This document shows positions 8,192 to 17,480 of a stretch of 64,000 bases of DNA, in pieces. Source of the DNA: Citrobacter telavivensis (GTDB taxonomy: Bacteria; Pseudomonadota; Gammaproteobacteria; Enterobacterales; Enterobacteriaceae); contig CP045205.1 of the NCBI GenBank assembly GCA_009363175.1, positions 2,604,001 to 2,668,000 on the forward strand, in the 5' to 3' direction. The number at the start of each line of letters is the position of its first letter. Position 1 is the first letter of the stretch. A program made the position numbers and the translations under genes. The notes under the pieces were generated by a model that was not told the origin of the DNA, ran no database searches, and saw only the letters and a program-made list of their open reading frames with translations.

Positions 8192-9211
8192 TTATTTTAT
8201 TAATGCCTCTTTCATGTTATTTAAATGAACTGGCTTAAAGTAAATATCACGCATCCGGCGCACATCGCTGTGTATATCAATACTGACGATGATATCGATG
8301 CTTTTAAGCACTTTGCGTAACAAAACATCAAAAGGAATATTCCGGCAGTCGGGGTTTTCATAGCAGCGGTCAATGATCCCTTCAATACATTCTGCCGGAC
8401 TGCCCGCATGCAGGGAAGTGATTAACCCCTCATGCCCGGAGCCGATAATTTTCAGCGCGTCCCACGCTTCCCGCCCACGAATTTCCGCCAGTAATATACG
8501 GTCAGGGTTCATTCGATAATTAGCACGGATCAGTCTGCCGGGCGTGATAATAGCATTATCCCCGGCATCCGCCGGGTAAAAAAGATGAACATAATTGGCA
8601 TGGTGATAAAAATGGATTTCGGGATTATCCTCAATCGTAACCAGTCGGAGATGCAGCGGAATATAATGCAGCAGCGTTTTCATATAGGTGGTTTTGCCTG
8701 AGCCGGTTTCACCCACAATAAAAATCGTTTTGCCGTATTCCACCGCCTTTTCCATAAAACGGGGGATATTCCCGCTGTGATATAACTGAACCAGTGCATC
8801 ATCCTGGCTTTCAGTTTTTTCCTGACTGGCCACGTGCTGATAAAATCCAGCATCAATCCATGACTGATGTATTTTCTGCTCAAACGCGGGTTTGCGTAAC
8901 GTAATGGACACCGTATTTCGCTCACAGGCCGGGGGAATAATGGACTGAATACGTTCGCCGGATCCCAGCGTGGCAGAAAGGATCGGTGACGTATCGTCAA
9001 TATTATCGTCATGCCAGGACGCCAGTGCTCTGGCAAAGGCATAACACTGACGCAGCGTGACCGGGGATTCATGCCGCTGCCATGCCCCGTTTATTTTGGT
9101 GTGCAGTTCCCCCGGTCGGTTAATCGCGATTTCGGTCAGCCCTTCGATTGGCAGATAATCACCGAACAGCTGATTTTTCATAAAATCCAGTGACAGGTTT
9201 TCAGCGCTCAT
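8192..9211 (-). CDS. virB11: VirB11 secretion ATPase
   Basis: The product is 339 residues with an N-terminal domain (to about 145) and a RecA-like domain. Walker A GETGSGKT is at 167-174, followed by VTIEDNPE (Asp box), RILLAEIRGREAW (Walker B) and SLHAGSP (His box), all in order. VirB11 hexamers at the inner membrane switch the channel between pilus assembly and DNA transfer. It overlaps virB10 by 11 nt, so translation is probably coupled. Confidence 0.93.
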   Translation of the reverse strand: MSAENLSLDFMKNQLFGDYLPIEGLTEIAINRPGELHTKINGAWQRHESPVTLRQCYAFARALASWHDDNIDDTSPILSATLGSGERIQSIIPPACERNTVSITLRKPAFEQKIHQSWIDAGFYQHVASQEKTESQDDALVQLYHSGNIPRFMEKAVEYGKTIFIVGETGSGKTTYMKTLLHYIPLHLRLVTIEDNPEIHFYHHANYVHLFYPADAGDNAIITPGRLIRANYRMNPDRILLAEIRGREAWDALKIIGSGHEGLITSLHAGSPAECIEGIIDRCYENPDCRNIPFDVLLRKVLKSIDIIVSIDIHSDVRRMRDIYFKPVHLNNMKEALIK

Positions 9212-10508
9212 ACCATTTCTTTTTCAGCCGTAGTTGATAAACAGAAGAAAAATCAATATCCGTACCGGTCATGATGCCGATCACGTCGCCCTGGTTCAGG
9301 TACATCGTGGGAGGGATACTGATGCTGTTTTCCAGCGTCGTTTTCGCCATTTCCGCCGTGGCGGCACGGGTGTTTTCGGTATAGTCGGTATTGCGGTCTT
9401 TACCCGGCGCGGCATCTGATGCCGCTGCCGCCGCGTCCTGCACGGTACTCAGCATCAGGGCGTTGCCGAAACGCTCCCAGAAATGGCTGTCGATCCAGCC
9501 CGCGATCCCCGACTCACCGAGCGGGCCGGTGGCCTGCGTATCGGTGAGCGGAATTTGCAGGCTGCCGGGCTCCGGCGTGCGCAGTTCCGTCCACAGTACA
9601 AACATCCGGCTGCGCCCGTGTTGCAGTGCGCCGGTGCGGTAGACACCACGGGCGACCGTTCCTGCCGGGATCAGCTTCACATGGTTACTGGCGCTCCAGA
9701 CGTTCTCACCGATCAGGCAGGAGATATGACCGCCAACATCGGATACGAAGCGCCGCATCATCGAACACGGAATATAGCGATCCACCGGGATATAGAGATC
9801 GGGATCAAGGCCCAGTCGCCTGACACCGGTGACGCGGGCAACGCCCGGATTGTCGTTGTTATTGCTGCCTGCCGTTGCTGTCGTATCCGGGCAGCGCAGG
9901 TGTCCATCTTCGCCATTGACCAGTACCGACTGACAGGATGTGTACGCCGTGGATGATGCCGGACTGCCCGACGTTCCCGTGCCGCTGTGCGGTTCGCTAC
10001 GGGACGTGCGGGCATTGCCGCTAGCTGTTGTACTGCCGTTGTTCAGCCCGTCTGCCAGCGCTGCCGCCTTGTTCAGGGCGGGCGGTTCCGCTGGCAGAAC
10101 TGGAGTGGCAGGGGCGCTCTGACTGGCAGGATCTGCGCTTTCCTGCCTCCCTGGCCCGAAGAGGCCAAACGGATTACTGTCCAGGCCCAGATTTTTACGC
10201 TCCTGCCGCACTACCCCGGAGGAGGGCAGCGGAGCGGTGTCAGATTCCTTCTCATCACCCCTTTTCAGGGCGCTGAGAAGACGATCGCCACCGGATGCCA
10301 GCGCGATGACCAGTACCAGACTCAGCAGGCTGACGATCAGTGTGCGGCGACCGGAAGCCTTACGGAAACGGGTCACTTCCGGCTGACCGGGCGGCGTTTT
10401 CTGCTCCGCCTCCTGATATGCTATTGCCGCGCGGGCGCGTTCACGGGCTTCCGCTTCCCGCTCTGCGGTGGTTTTTTCCGGTTCGTCCGGGAATGGTCTG
10501 TCGCTCAT
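9201..10508 (-). CDS. virB10: VirB10 core-complex protein (TrbI family)
   Basis: The product is 435 residues. It has a cytoplasmic charged N-terminus, one membrane segment (TLIVSLLSLVLVIALAS, about 54-70), then a Ser/Pro/Ala-rich periplasmic linker. The conserved C-terminal TrbI domain includes RYIPCSMMRRFVSDVGGHIS and ends near the outer membrane. VirB10 spans both membranes and senses energy from the ATPases. It overlaps virB9 by 4 nt. Confidence 0.93.
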   Translation of the reverse strand: MSDRPFPDEPEKTTAEREAEARERARAAIAYQEAEQKTPPGQPEVTRFRKASGRRTLIVSLLSLVLVIALASGGDRLLSALKRGDEKESDTAPLPSSGVVRQERKNLGLDSNPFGLFGPGRQESADPASQSAPATPVLPAEPPALNKAAALADGLNNGSTTASGNARTSRSEPHSGTGTSGSPASSTAYTSCQSVLVNGEDGHLRCPDTTATAGSNNNDNPGVARVTGVRRLGLDPDLYIPVDRYIPCSMMRRFVSDVGGHISCLIGENVWSASNHVKLIPAGTVARGVYRTGALQHGRSRMFVLWTELRTPEPGSLQIPLTDTQATGPLGESGIAGWIDSHFWERFGNALMLSTVQDAAAAASDAAPGKDRNTDYTENTRAATAEMAKTTLENSISIPPTMYLNQGDVIGIMTGTDIDFSSVYQLRLKKKWYER

Positions 10509-11395
10509 TTTGCCTCCAGCGTAACGGATGGTGAAACGGTGTCGCTGTTGGTTATCGGTATGCGCCCGAATCCGTCGTTTTCGACGCCCACTACCGAGGT
10601 GCCGTAACGCAGAACCAGTTGCGGCGATGCCGGAACCACCATCACGGTGTAGTTGCCCTGTTTACCCGTCTGGGGCGTGGCTGCCTGCTCCTGTCCGTTC
10701 ACCACCCGGAAAATTGAAGGCAGGGTTTTCGAGGGAGAAAAACCGATATACGCAAAACGACCGTCATCCCAGGTAAAGTCCGGGGAGATGGAGGCTGAGC
10801 CAGCTGCCACCCGTTTTGTATAGCGCCAGTTGCGCGGCGTGGTGGCCTGCCCGAATGCCGCTGCTATCCGCTGCCGGTCCAGTACTTCCTGCTGATGTTG
10901 CTGACGGGCGGCGCTGGCGGCGGCAGACTTTTTCCGCAGTTCGTCGGGATAGCGGTAGCGGATAACAAAGGCCAGAGCGGGCGAGTCTTTATCCAGCACG
11001 TTCAGCTCCAGGCTGTAATTGCGCTTCGATGTCACCACGAACAGGTTGGTTTTCCAGTCTTTTGCCGTCGGCAGAAACACCTGACTGACATTGTTGCCGC
11101 TGGCGTCCGTGACCGGCTGGGTAATCGGGTTCGGGCTGACGCCCACCCGGTTGTCGCTTTTCGTCACAGTCCAGCCTCTGGGAAAGCCCGCCTGCGCATC
11201 GATAACGGTTTCATCATAATCAAACACCAGCATGGTGACGTAGCCGGGTCGGGTACTGACAACTGTGGCATTCTGGCTGTTGTAGGTGACGTTCTGCATC
11301 CGGCTGTCATACGCGCTGCCGCGCGGTGTCGCTGCGCTCCATGCCACGCATGACACCAGCAAACCTGAGAGGAGCAGGATGTTTTTCAGCATCAT
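10505..11395 (-). CDS. virB9: VirB9 core-complex protein
   Basis: The product is 296 residues with a signal peptide (about 1-20, cleaved near AWSA-A). It has the CagX/VirB9 fold features TPRGSAYDSRMQNVTYN at the N-terminus and WDDGRFAYIGF in the C-terminal domain. With VirB7 and VirB10 it forms the outer-membrane core ring. The ATG overlaps the end of virB8 by 4 nt. Confidence 0.92.
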   Translation of the reverse strand: MMLKNILLLSGLLVSCVAWSAATPRGSAYDSRMQNVTYNSQNATVVSTRPGYVTMLVFDYDETVIDAQAGFPRGWTVTKSDNRVGVSPNPITQPVTDASGNNVSQVFLPTAKDWKTNLFVVTSKRNYSLELNVLDKDSPALAFVIRYRYPDELRKKSAAASAARQQHQQEVLDRQRIAAAFGQATTPRNWRYTKRVAAGSASISPDFTWDDGRFAYIGFSPSKTLPSIFRVVNGQEQAATPQTGKQGNYTVMVVPASPQLVLRYGTSVVGVENDGFGRIPITNSDTVSPSVTLEAK

Positions 11396-12075
11396 TCCCC
11401 CCTCAGCTCTTTATCGCGCTGGTAGCTGGTGACGATAAAGCCCAGCGGGTTCACTTCGCGCTGACTGTCGGTCAATTGCCGGTGCGGGACGTAGCGGTAA
11501 GTGAGGCGGATATTCCACACATCCGTTTTCACGGAATTATCGGCAATACGGCGGATAGTGCGCTTGATACGCAGGGTTGCCAGATTATCCGGCCCGGTGG
11601 CAGGCGCATGCACATTGGAAATAATGGCGATATCAACAACATATTCCGCCTTGTTAAAAATCACGTCCGGTGCCTGGTCGCCGTTAAACCCGTCCAGATA
11701 GCCCCGGTTCACGCTGTCGCTGTTATATAACTGCACGTCGTCATAATCACGCTGGAGGGAGAAATAATTATATCCCTCGCGGAGTCTGACATAGTGTGCT
11801 GCCAGTGAATGCGCCAGTGCCTTTTCAGACGAAATATCCCGCTCCTTCACGCGGGTCATATATTCATAGCGCCCGGTCTGTTTATCCACTGACCATAATT
11901 CAGTGTCGGTGGTTTTCAGCGGCAGCAGAATAATAATGGCCATAATCGCCATTGCAGCCAGAATCAGTCCGGTAGCGGCCACCCCCCAGGCAGTTTTTCG
12001 GGAACGCTCTTCCTTTTCCAGCAGGATGGATTCAAAAGAGCGGGAAACATTAACAATGTTCTGAATATCAGACAT
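11392..12075 (-). CDS. virB8: VirB8 inner-membrane assembly protein
   Basis: The product is 227 residues. A short cytoplasmic N-terminus, one membrane helix (AATGLILAAMAIMAIIILLP, about 37-56) and a periplasmic NTF2-like domain with NPLGFIVTSYQRDKE at the end are standard for VirB8. It nucleates assembly of the channel. The start overlaps virB7 by 8 nt. Confidence 0.92.
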   Translation of the reverse strand: MSDIQNIVNVSRSFESILLEKEERSRKTAWGVAATGLILAAMAIMAIIILLPLKTTDTELWSVDKQTGRYEYMTRVKERDISSEKALAHSLAAHYVRLREGYNYFSLQRDYDDVQLYNSDSVNRGYLDGFNGDQAPDVIFNKAEYVVDIAIISNVHAPATGPDNLATLRIKRTIRRIADNSVKTDVWNIRLTYRYVPHRQLTDSQREVNPLGFIVTSYQRDKELRGE

Positions 12076-12208
12076 GGTGAGTCAGCTCCTGAATGATGGC
12101 GGGGGAATTCACCGGCTCGGGTTCGCCGGATACCGGCGGGAGGTTGCCTTTGTGCTGCGCACAGCCCGTGAGCGCGCACAGCATCACAAGTAAGATGCTG
12201 AATTTCAT
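12068..12208 (-). CDS. virB7: VirB7-like outer-membrane lipoprotein
   Basis: This 46-residue protein is read directly from the sequence. A short charged start and hydrophobic stretch lead to lipobox LTGC with Cys16, and the mature part is only about 31 residues, rich in Pro and Glu. Size, lipobox and position between virB6 and virB8 identify it as VirB7, which anchors VirB9 at the outer membrane. Upstream is AAGGAACTTCC before the ATG. Such short genes are often missed. Confidence 0.85.
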   Translation of the reverse strand: MKFSILLVMLCALTGCAQHKGNLPPVSGEPEPVNSPAIIQELTHHV

Positions 12209-12297
12209 GGAAGTTCCTTATTGCAGGGATGCAGGAATGCCGCACCGGTGGCGCAGGCCACGGCGTGACGGGGAAAGGAAATTAAGGGGCGGGAGGA

Positions 12298-13329
12298 TTA
12301 ACGGTGACGCTGCCGGTTCAGGCGTTTCATGCTTTCGATGGCGGCGGCGCGTTTCTGCCAGGCGCTCACGGTTTTACCCGCGCCTGCGCCGGTGAGTCTG
12401 CCGGTCGCCGCTGCGACGGCCATGCCGCCTTTCGCAGTCAGGCGGGCACCGCCCTTTACCCCCGCTCCGGCGAGGTCGGCGGATTTGTTCGCCAGTCCGC
12501 TCAGGCCACTCATGGCTGCCCCCTGCAGCACCGCCTGTACGGCGGCCCCGCTGAGTGCGCTGGCGAGCTTCGCGGAGAACCAGACCATCACACCTGCCGC
12601 TATCCCGGCCAGCAGGCACTGCGCCGCCAGCGTGACCATATTGGTTTCAGCGGATGTTTTTGTTGCAGCATCCAGTATCTTATTCAGGTAATTAATGGCG
12701 ATACGGATGGATAAGGCGGAAAACATGATCGTTAATATTGCCGCAAAAATCGTTTTCAGCCAGTTATCAAACATCGGTTTAAGAAAACCGTACAGCAGGC
12801 AGAAAATAAAGAGCGGCGCGGTGGTGGTCATTAACAGGATGGTGATTTCGGCGAGCAGGTTGACAAAGGTGGCTGCCATCAGCAGGACAATAGAGCCGCC
12901 CCATACCAGCACTTCGGCAAGGCCGCCATTCAGTTTGACGTAAGTTGATGTGTCCATATTAAATAACTTTTGCCCCAGCGCCTGTGCCTTTCCCCAGACA
13001 GTATCGAGCAGCGCCCAGATATTATCATCGCCGCTGACACCGTCTTTGAGTCCCTGGATAGCCGCTACCGCCATATCAAGCCAGCCATCCCGGTTTAACA
13101 CAAAGGTGGTGATCAGCAACATTCGCCCCACATCCCAGACGACATCTTCAACCGGGGTCCGGAGTTTGCCAGCCAGTGTCTGATAACCGCGATACAGTAT
13201 AAATAAGGTAAAAGAGCTGACAATGATGACGCTGATCATCGTGCCGTAAGTGGAAGACTGACCTTCCAGTACAGCATTCAGTCCATCCATGATGTTTTTG
13301 TCCATACCAACAAAAATACCACCGGACAT
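12298..13329 (-). CDS. virB6: VirB6 polytopic inner-membrane channel protein
   Basis: The product is 343 residues with AGGTGAGG before the ATG. At least five hydrophobic segments lie between residues 35 and 260 (for example VSIIVSSFTLFILYRGYQ-like and IVLLMAATFVNLLAEITILL-like stretches), and the C-terminus is Ala/Gly-rich and basic. This fits VirB6/TrbL, which forms part of the inner-membrane channel. An internal terminator-like hairpin lies between this gene and eex upstream. Confidence 0.9.
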   Translation of the reverse strand: MSGGIFVGMDKNIMDGLNAVLEGQSSTYGTMISVIIVSSFTLFILYRGYQTLAGKLRTPVEDVVWDVGRMLLITTFVLNRDGWLDMAVAAIQGLKDGVSGDDNIWALLDTVWGKAQALGQKLFNMDTSTYVKLNGGLAEVLVWGGSIVLLMAATFVNLLAEITILLMTTTAPLFIFCLLYGFLKPMFDNWLKTIFAAILTIMFSALSIRIAINYLNKILDAATKTSAETNMVTLAAQCLLAGIAAGVMVWFSAKLASALSGAAVQAVLQGAAMSGLSGLANKSADLAGAGVKGGARLTAKGGMAVAAATGRLTGAGAGKTVSAWQKRAAAIESMKRLNRQRHR

Positions 13330-13364
13330 GGTGCCTCACCTGATATTTAAAGAAAGGAAATAAA

Positions 13365-13388
13365 AAAACAGGGAGAATTCCCTGTTTT
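13365..13388 (-). terminator. Intrinsic terminator inside the virB operon
   Basis: AAAACAGGGA (13365-13374) and TCCCTGTTTT (13379-13388) form a perfect 10-bp stem with a 4-nt loop. On the minus strand it runs into a long T tract (complement of 13362-13368). It lies after eex and 36 nt before virB6, so it may reduce read-through from the pilus genes to the core-complex genes. Confidence 0.75.
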
Positions 13389-13404
13389 GTTGGAGGAAAT
13401 ATTA

Positions 13405-13680
13405 TTACTGTGTCACTGCATTTCGTTTTGCAGCTTCCTGCTGAAATATCGCCTCGAATTTTTCCTTAACCCCGGGCTGGCCTTCCTGTGCAAACATAAG
13501 TGCTGCCCGGTGGGCAAATTCGCAGTTATCGCTTGCCTCGCCATCCTTCAGGCATTGCGTATAAACCGCATAAGTTTCGTCAGGATGTTGCTTATACCAG
13601 GCTTCGGATTTGGTTTCCTTGCAGCCGGACAGTAATATCACGCCTGAGAGTGTGCATAAGGTGAATAAGGATCTGAGCAC
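13405..13680 (-). CDS. eex: EexN-family entry-exclusion lipoprotein
   Basis: This 91-residue lipoprotein has a signal peptide ending in lipobox LLSGC (Cys20), followed by ETKSEAWYKQHPDETYAVYT and two more cysteines (QCLKDGE..DNCEF). This pattern is the EexN family of IncN-type plasmids, which stops a cell from receiving a second copy of the same element. The position between virB5 and virB6 is where eex lies in pKM101-type systems. Confidence 0.82.
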   Translation of the reverse strand: MLRSLFTLCTLSGVILLSGCKETKSEAWYKQHPDETYAVYTQCLKDGEASDNCEFAHRAALMFAQEGQPGVKEKFEAIFQQEAAKRNAVTQ

Positions 13681-13691
13681 GGATAACCTCC

Positions 13692-14420
13692 TTATAAATT
13701 ATTAAGGTCAGCAACAGGTGCCGTTAGCTGCTGCTGTTCAAAGGCTTTCTGTCTTTGCTGTTCCAGCAATGTCGTTCGCTGTTCAGCCTGTCTGACAGAC
13801 ATCTCCCACTGATTCGTCAGCGCATTTAACTGTACGCTTTTCGCCGCGATGGCGTTAGCCAGATCCTGAGACTCTTTCGAGTCCTGCGCATTCGATATAC
13901 GGTCAGATAAGTCTGATATATCGCTGAGTGTGCTGTTGATCCTGTTTTCAACGTCAGTGGTATTCTCAATCGCCATTGCCTGATTGAGGATTATCTGTTT
14001 GCAACTGTCGGCCAGGGCCTGATATTTTATTCCTTCCTGTTCCTCGCTGCATACGCTGAACGATTTGTATTTACTGTAAAGGTGTTGCAGTTCATAAGAA
14101 TATGCACTGTTCTGCGTGGTCAGCAGATCATCCAGTGAAATACCGTTCTTACGGAGATTATCAATATCGGTTTTCAGGCTTCGGGCATCACTGAGAAAAC
14201 CCTGAATATCCCGCACGCCGGTTGCGGTAGCCAGTTGCTTCTTATACGCATTAAGTTCGCTTTTATAATGGGTAACCGTACCCTCCCATTGCTGTAGTTT
14301 CTGCATCCACTGGTTAATGGATTCGGTATTCTGCACGGCGTCGAAAACCGGTATTCCGGCGCTGAACGCCTGCGCCGAGAAAAATAACAATAATGCCAGA
14401 CGGTGATTCCTGGAACGCAT
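13692..14420 (-). CDS. virB5: VirB5 minor pilin
   Basis: The product is 242 residues from ATG 14420, which has TGAGGT upstream and gives a clean signal peptide (RLALLLFFSAQAFSA, about 7-21); the longer frame to 14510 would overlap virB4. The mature part is almost entirely helical with heptad-like Leu/Gln stretches and two cysteines (SVCSEEQ, DSCKQI), as in VirB5/TraC pilus-tip proteins. It is encoded 22 nt after virB4. Confidence 0.85.
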   Translation of the reverse strand: MRSRNHRLALLLFFSAQAFSAGIPVFDAVQNTESINQWMQKLQQWEGTVTHYKSELNAYKKQLATATGVRDIQGFLSDARSLKTDIDNLRKNGISLDDLLTTQNSAYSYELQHLYSKYKSFSVCSEEQEGIKYQALADSCKQIILNQAMAIENTTDVENRINSTLSDISDLSDRISNAQDSKESQDLANAIAAKSVQLNALTNQWEMSVRQAEQRTTLLEQQRQKAFEQQQLTAPVADLNNL

Positions 14421-14442
14421 TGATAGTACCTCAGGTTGGCTT

Positions 14443-17190
14443 TCAGATTGCCCGGTCAAAAAAAGTATCTTTCCATTCATCAGGTCGCATACCATCCTGA
14501 TAAATGGCATCGAATATTTTCAGGTTGTCCTCACTGCCGCTGAGAAGCCGGGTGAATTTACCCATCCCGGACAGATCCATTTTCGCCATCGCCACAAACG
14601 GGCGGGTTTCCCCGGCCCGCAGCGGTGTTTTCAGGATGACCATATAATGCTCGCCCGGATCCAGGTTCCTGACCGTGTCATAAACACTTTCCGGCACTTT
14701 CATTTTCTCCACGTAATCCGCATGGCTGGCTTTCGGGTTGGCGAGGAAAATCTGGGTACCGCACTGCTCAATAATCGCCGGGGCGATGGGGTGTCTGACG
14801 ATTTCATCCGGTGACTGTGTTGCCGGAACGAAGATACCGTTCAGCTTTCGGATGACTTTCAGCATATTGAGGGAGAAGCGGGAAAATTCGACATCGGCCA
14901 GCCAGCGCCAGAACTCATCCATAAACATCACCAGGCGGCGACCATCCAGAAGACTGGTCACACGGTACAGCAGGTAAAAGGTCACGGGGCCGCGAATATC
15001 GTCATCATCCAGAAATTCGGTGCCGTCGATACCAAAGTTATCGACATCGCTGATGGTGAAAGTATCGGCCTCGTTATCAAACACCCAGCCGAACTCGCCC
15101 CCCTGCGCCCACTGTTTCAGGCGAATACGCAGCCCGTTGGTGCGGGCGTCTGTGGTCGGCGGCTCCGGCAGCACTTCCAGCAGCCGGGTGATCCCGAACC
15201 GGCGGTACTCCGGCGGATAGTCCAGCATGATGGTGTCCACGGCGGCACTGATCCGCTCCTCATCGCGCGGATCGAGCGGCTTACCGTTGCGGCGGCACAG
15301 CATGCGCACCAGCCGTTTGATGAAACTGATGTTCCGGCGGGTTGGCTCCAGCGCAAACGGGTTGAAGCCGGTGGGCTCGCCGGTATGGATGCGGAAATAA
15401 CGCCCGCCCGCCTGGCGGATCGCCATCTCCGCCGCCCGGTCCTTATCGAAATACACCGTGGTCAGCCGTTTGATGGTGGCAGAAGGCGCAAACGACGCCG
15501 GGTTACGGTACTTCTGCATCAGTTGTTGCATAATGGTCATCAGCAGGGTTTTGCCGGATCCGGTTTTCCCGATAATCGCCGTATTCCCCGGCGTTTTCTC
15601 ACCGGTGTCATCCCGCCCGGCCTGGCTGTCGTGCAGGTTCAGGTAATACCCGCCACCGCCGGGAGATGTGAGGATGGCGATGGCTTCCCCCCACGGATTA
15701 CCGCTGCGTTTGTGGGGATGGAAGTTATGCAGGCAGGCTATATCGGCAAAATTCTGGCTGCTGACGGCCACCAGTCGGGGTCGCAGCGTATACACGCCCG
15801 GCAGTTGCGCCAGATACGCGGCGGGCAGTGACAGGGTGGAGAGCGTTGTCATAATACCAAGATCGGCGAAGGGCTGGGCCAGAACGTTAGTGTCTTTCAC
15901 CACCTGTCCGGCACTGTCTGAGGAGATCAGCAGGGAAAAGTGGAATTTACCGCACGACACATGTCCGGACTGGAGCAGGTCGCGCAGGACAATCAGCTCT
16001 TCGCGCTGGGAAGTCGCGTCGTCGTCCGTGGAGTTAAGCCGTTTTTCCGCCAGACGGATATGATTCTGCGCCTCATCCCGTGCCATGCAGGTAAAGGACT
16101 GCGTCAGAACATACTCGCTTTCGGCGTACAGCAGCGCATCCAGCATACCGGTATGGGTTTCCGGGGAATAATCCTTAATCTCCAGGCTGCGGAAGAAACG
16201 GGAACCGCTGACCGTCTGGCATTCACCGGTGTCGGTGGTGAAAAAGACGTCTGGCGTACTGAGCGTTTCATAAAATGGTGAGCGCGTTACGGCCACCTTC
16301 TGCCACTGACCGGTAAGCAGACGATGGAAGAACGCCAGTTGTGAGGAATACACCCGCCCATTTTCTTCATATATCCCCAGCGGCGTTGCCATATAGCGGG
16401 ATAATGAAGATTCCAGTGCTTCGCGGTATTCCAGCATGATTTTGAGCGCGTCATCCAGTGCTGCCTGGCGTTTACTGTGCGACTGCGCTTTCATGGTTTT
16501 CTTCTCAATCTGAGAGAACGGCGCGTAGCAGACGGTGAAAAACAGCCGGTGCCGCCAGAACGGTTTGTCTTTTACCGGCTGGTAATACCGACGTGTTACC
16601 TCATCGGAAAAGGGAATACCCGAACAGGCTTCAAAAACATCATGGTATTTTTCACGGAGCCGGTGAATATAGAATGTTACCGGCAGACCCTCATACGAAC
16701 GAATAACGTTATTCAGGTGCGTGGCCATCAGGGTCAGGTGATGTTCGTCTTCACATTCAAAGACTGTGCCGCCCAGCTCCCAGGTGGCAACCAAATCACG
16801 GTGACGGTTTCTGATGACGTAAGGGTGAATATGGGAGGAGTACGGAATATATTTATCCAGCGTAATACGCTCGTTTAATTTCATTTTCTGAATAAACTCC
16901 GAGACATCAACGTTATCGTACTGGTTTGCCAGCAGGGCATTCGCGCCAAAATGGGTATTGGTGAAAAGCCGTCCACGGGTTTTAAACGCCAGCCAGAGCA
17001 GACTGAAATAATGAATGTCCTTTCGGGTTTTATTTTTCATTTCCGCCCATGCAGGAATGAGCATAATCGCTAGGTAATAGCTGACATAGACTGCCAGCAG
17101 GACGATGGCCCCGCTGACGAGAACGAACGGCACCAGAGGAATACCCATAATGGCGGCAGGCCGCGTGAGTGCTTTATTCAGCGTAGCCAT
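14443..17190 (-). CDS. virB4: Fused VirB3-VirB4 protein (pilus protein plus ATPase)
   Basis: The product is 915 residues. The first about 85 residues (LTRPAAIMGIPLVPFVLVSG, two membrane segments) are a VirB3 domain. The rest is VirB4: a CagE N-terminal domain, then Walker A GKTGSGKT at 541-548, Walker B-like RRLVMFMDEFWRWL and TQSPDEIV. VirB4 is the main ATPase that extracts pilin and drives assembly. The fusion is known in several T4SS lineages. It follows virB2 by 11 nt. Confidence 0.93.
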   Translation of the reverse strand: MATLNKALTRPAAIMGIPLVPFVLVSGAIVLLAVYVSYYLAIMLIPAWAEMKNKTRKDIHYFSLLWLAFKTRGRLFTNTHFGANALLANQYDNVDVSEFIQKMKLNERITLDKYIPYSSHIHPYVIRNRHRDLVATWELGGTVFECEDEHHLTLMATHLNNVIRSYEGLPVTFYIHRLREKYHDVFEACSGIPFSDEVTRRYYQPVKDKPFWRHRLFFTVCYAPFSQIEKKTMKAQSHSKRQAALDDALKIMLEYREALESSLSRYMATPLGIYEENGRVYSSQLAFFHRLLTGQWQKVAVTRSPFYETLSTPDVFFTTDTGECQTVSGSRFFRSLEIKDYSPETHTGMLDALLYAESEYVLTQSFTCMARDEAQNHIRLAEKRLNSTDDDATSQREELIVLRDLLQSGHVSCGKFHFSLLISSDSAGQVVKDTNVLAQPFADLGIMTTLSTLSLPAAYLAQLPGVYTLRPRLVAVSSQNFADIACLHNFHPHKRSGNPWGEAIAILTSPGGGGYYLNLHDSQAGRDDTGEKTPGNTAIIGKTGSGKTLLMTIMQQLMQKYRNPASFAPSATIKRLTTVYFDKDRAAEMAIRQAGGRYFRIHTGEPTGFNPFALEPTRRNISFIKRLVRMLCRRNGKPLDPRDEERISAAVDTIMLDYPPEYRRFGITRLLEVLPEPPTTDARTNGLRIRLKQWAQGGEFGWVFDNEADTFTISDVDNFGIDGTEFLDDDDIRGPVTFYLLYRVTSLLDGRRLVMFMDEFWRWLADVEFSRFSLNMLKVIRKLNGIFVPATQSPDEIVRHPIAPAIIEQCGTQIFLANPKASHADYVEKMKVPESVYDTVRNLDPGEHYMVILKTPLRAGETRPFVAMAKMDLSGMGKFTRLLSGSEDNLKIFDAIYQDGMRPDEWKDTFFDRAI

Positions 17191-17201
17191 CGTTGCCTCC
17201 C

Positions 17202-17480
17202 TTATGACGCCCAGTAGGCACCGAAGCCGGACGCGCCGACGATCAGGATCGCGCCGATGATGATGTTACGCATGTCATGCAGGCTCTTGCCGTCGAACAG
17301 CACCTTGTAGCCCACCCACATAGTCGCCAGTGTGATGGTGACGGCGGCCAGTCCCAGCAGGCCGGTCGAGGTATTGCTCAGTGTTTCATTGGCCTTGTTA
17401 AAACCACTGTTCGCCGCCAGCACCGGGGCAGACAGCAGCACGGAAACAACAGCGGAGTAACGGCGTTTACGCATGATCAT
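17202..17480 (-). CDS. virB2: VirB2 major pilin
   Basis: The product is 92 residues, with a basic N-terminus, a signal-like segment ending near APVLAA, and two hydrophobic helices (LLGLAAVTITLATMWVGYKV and RNIIIGAILIVGASGFGAYW) separated by a short polar loop. This is the TrbC/VirB2 pilin pattern. ATG 17480 overlaps the virB1 stop as ATGA; ATG 17474 has better spacing from GAGGAG and is an alternative. Confidence 0.9.
   Translation of the reverse strand: MIMRKRRYSAVVSVLLSAPVLAANSGFNKANETLSNTSTGLLGLAAVTITLATMWVGYKVLFDGKSLHDMRNIIIGAILIVGASGFGAYWAS

Noticed and set aside
9483..10607. Long plus-strand frames opposite virB10 and virB9
   Set aside because: They are antisense shadows of GC-rich coding DNA; the minus-strand proteins are clear family members.
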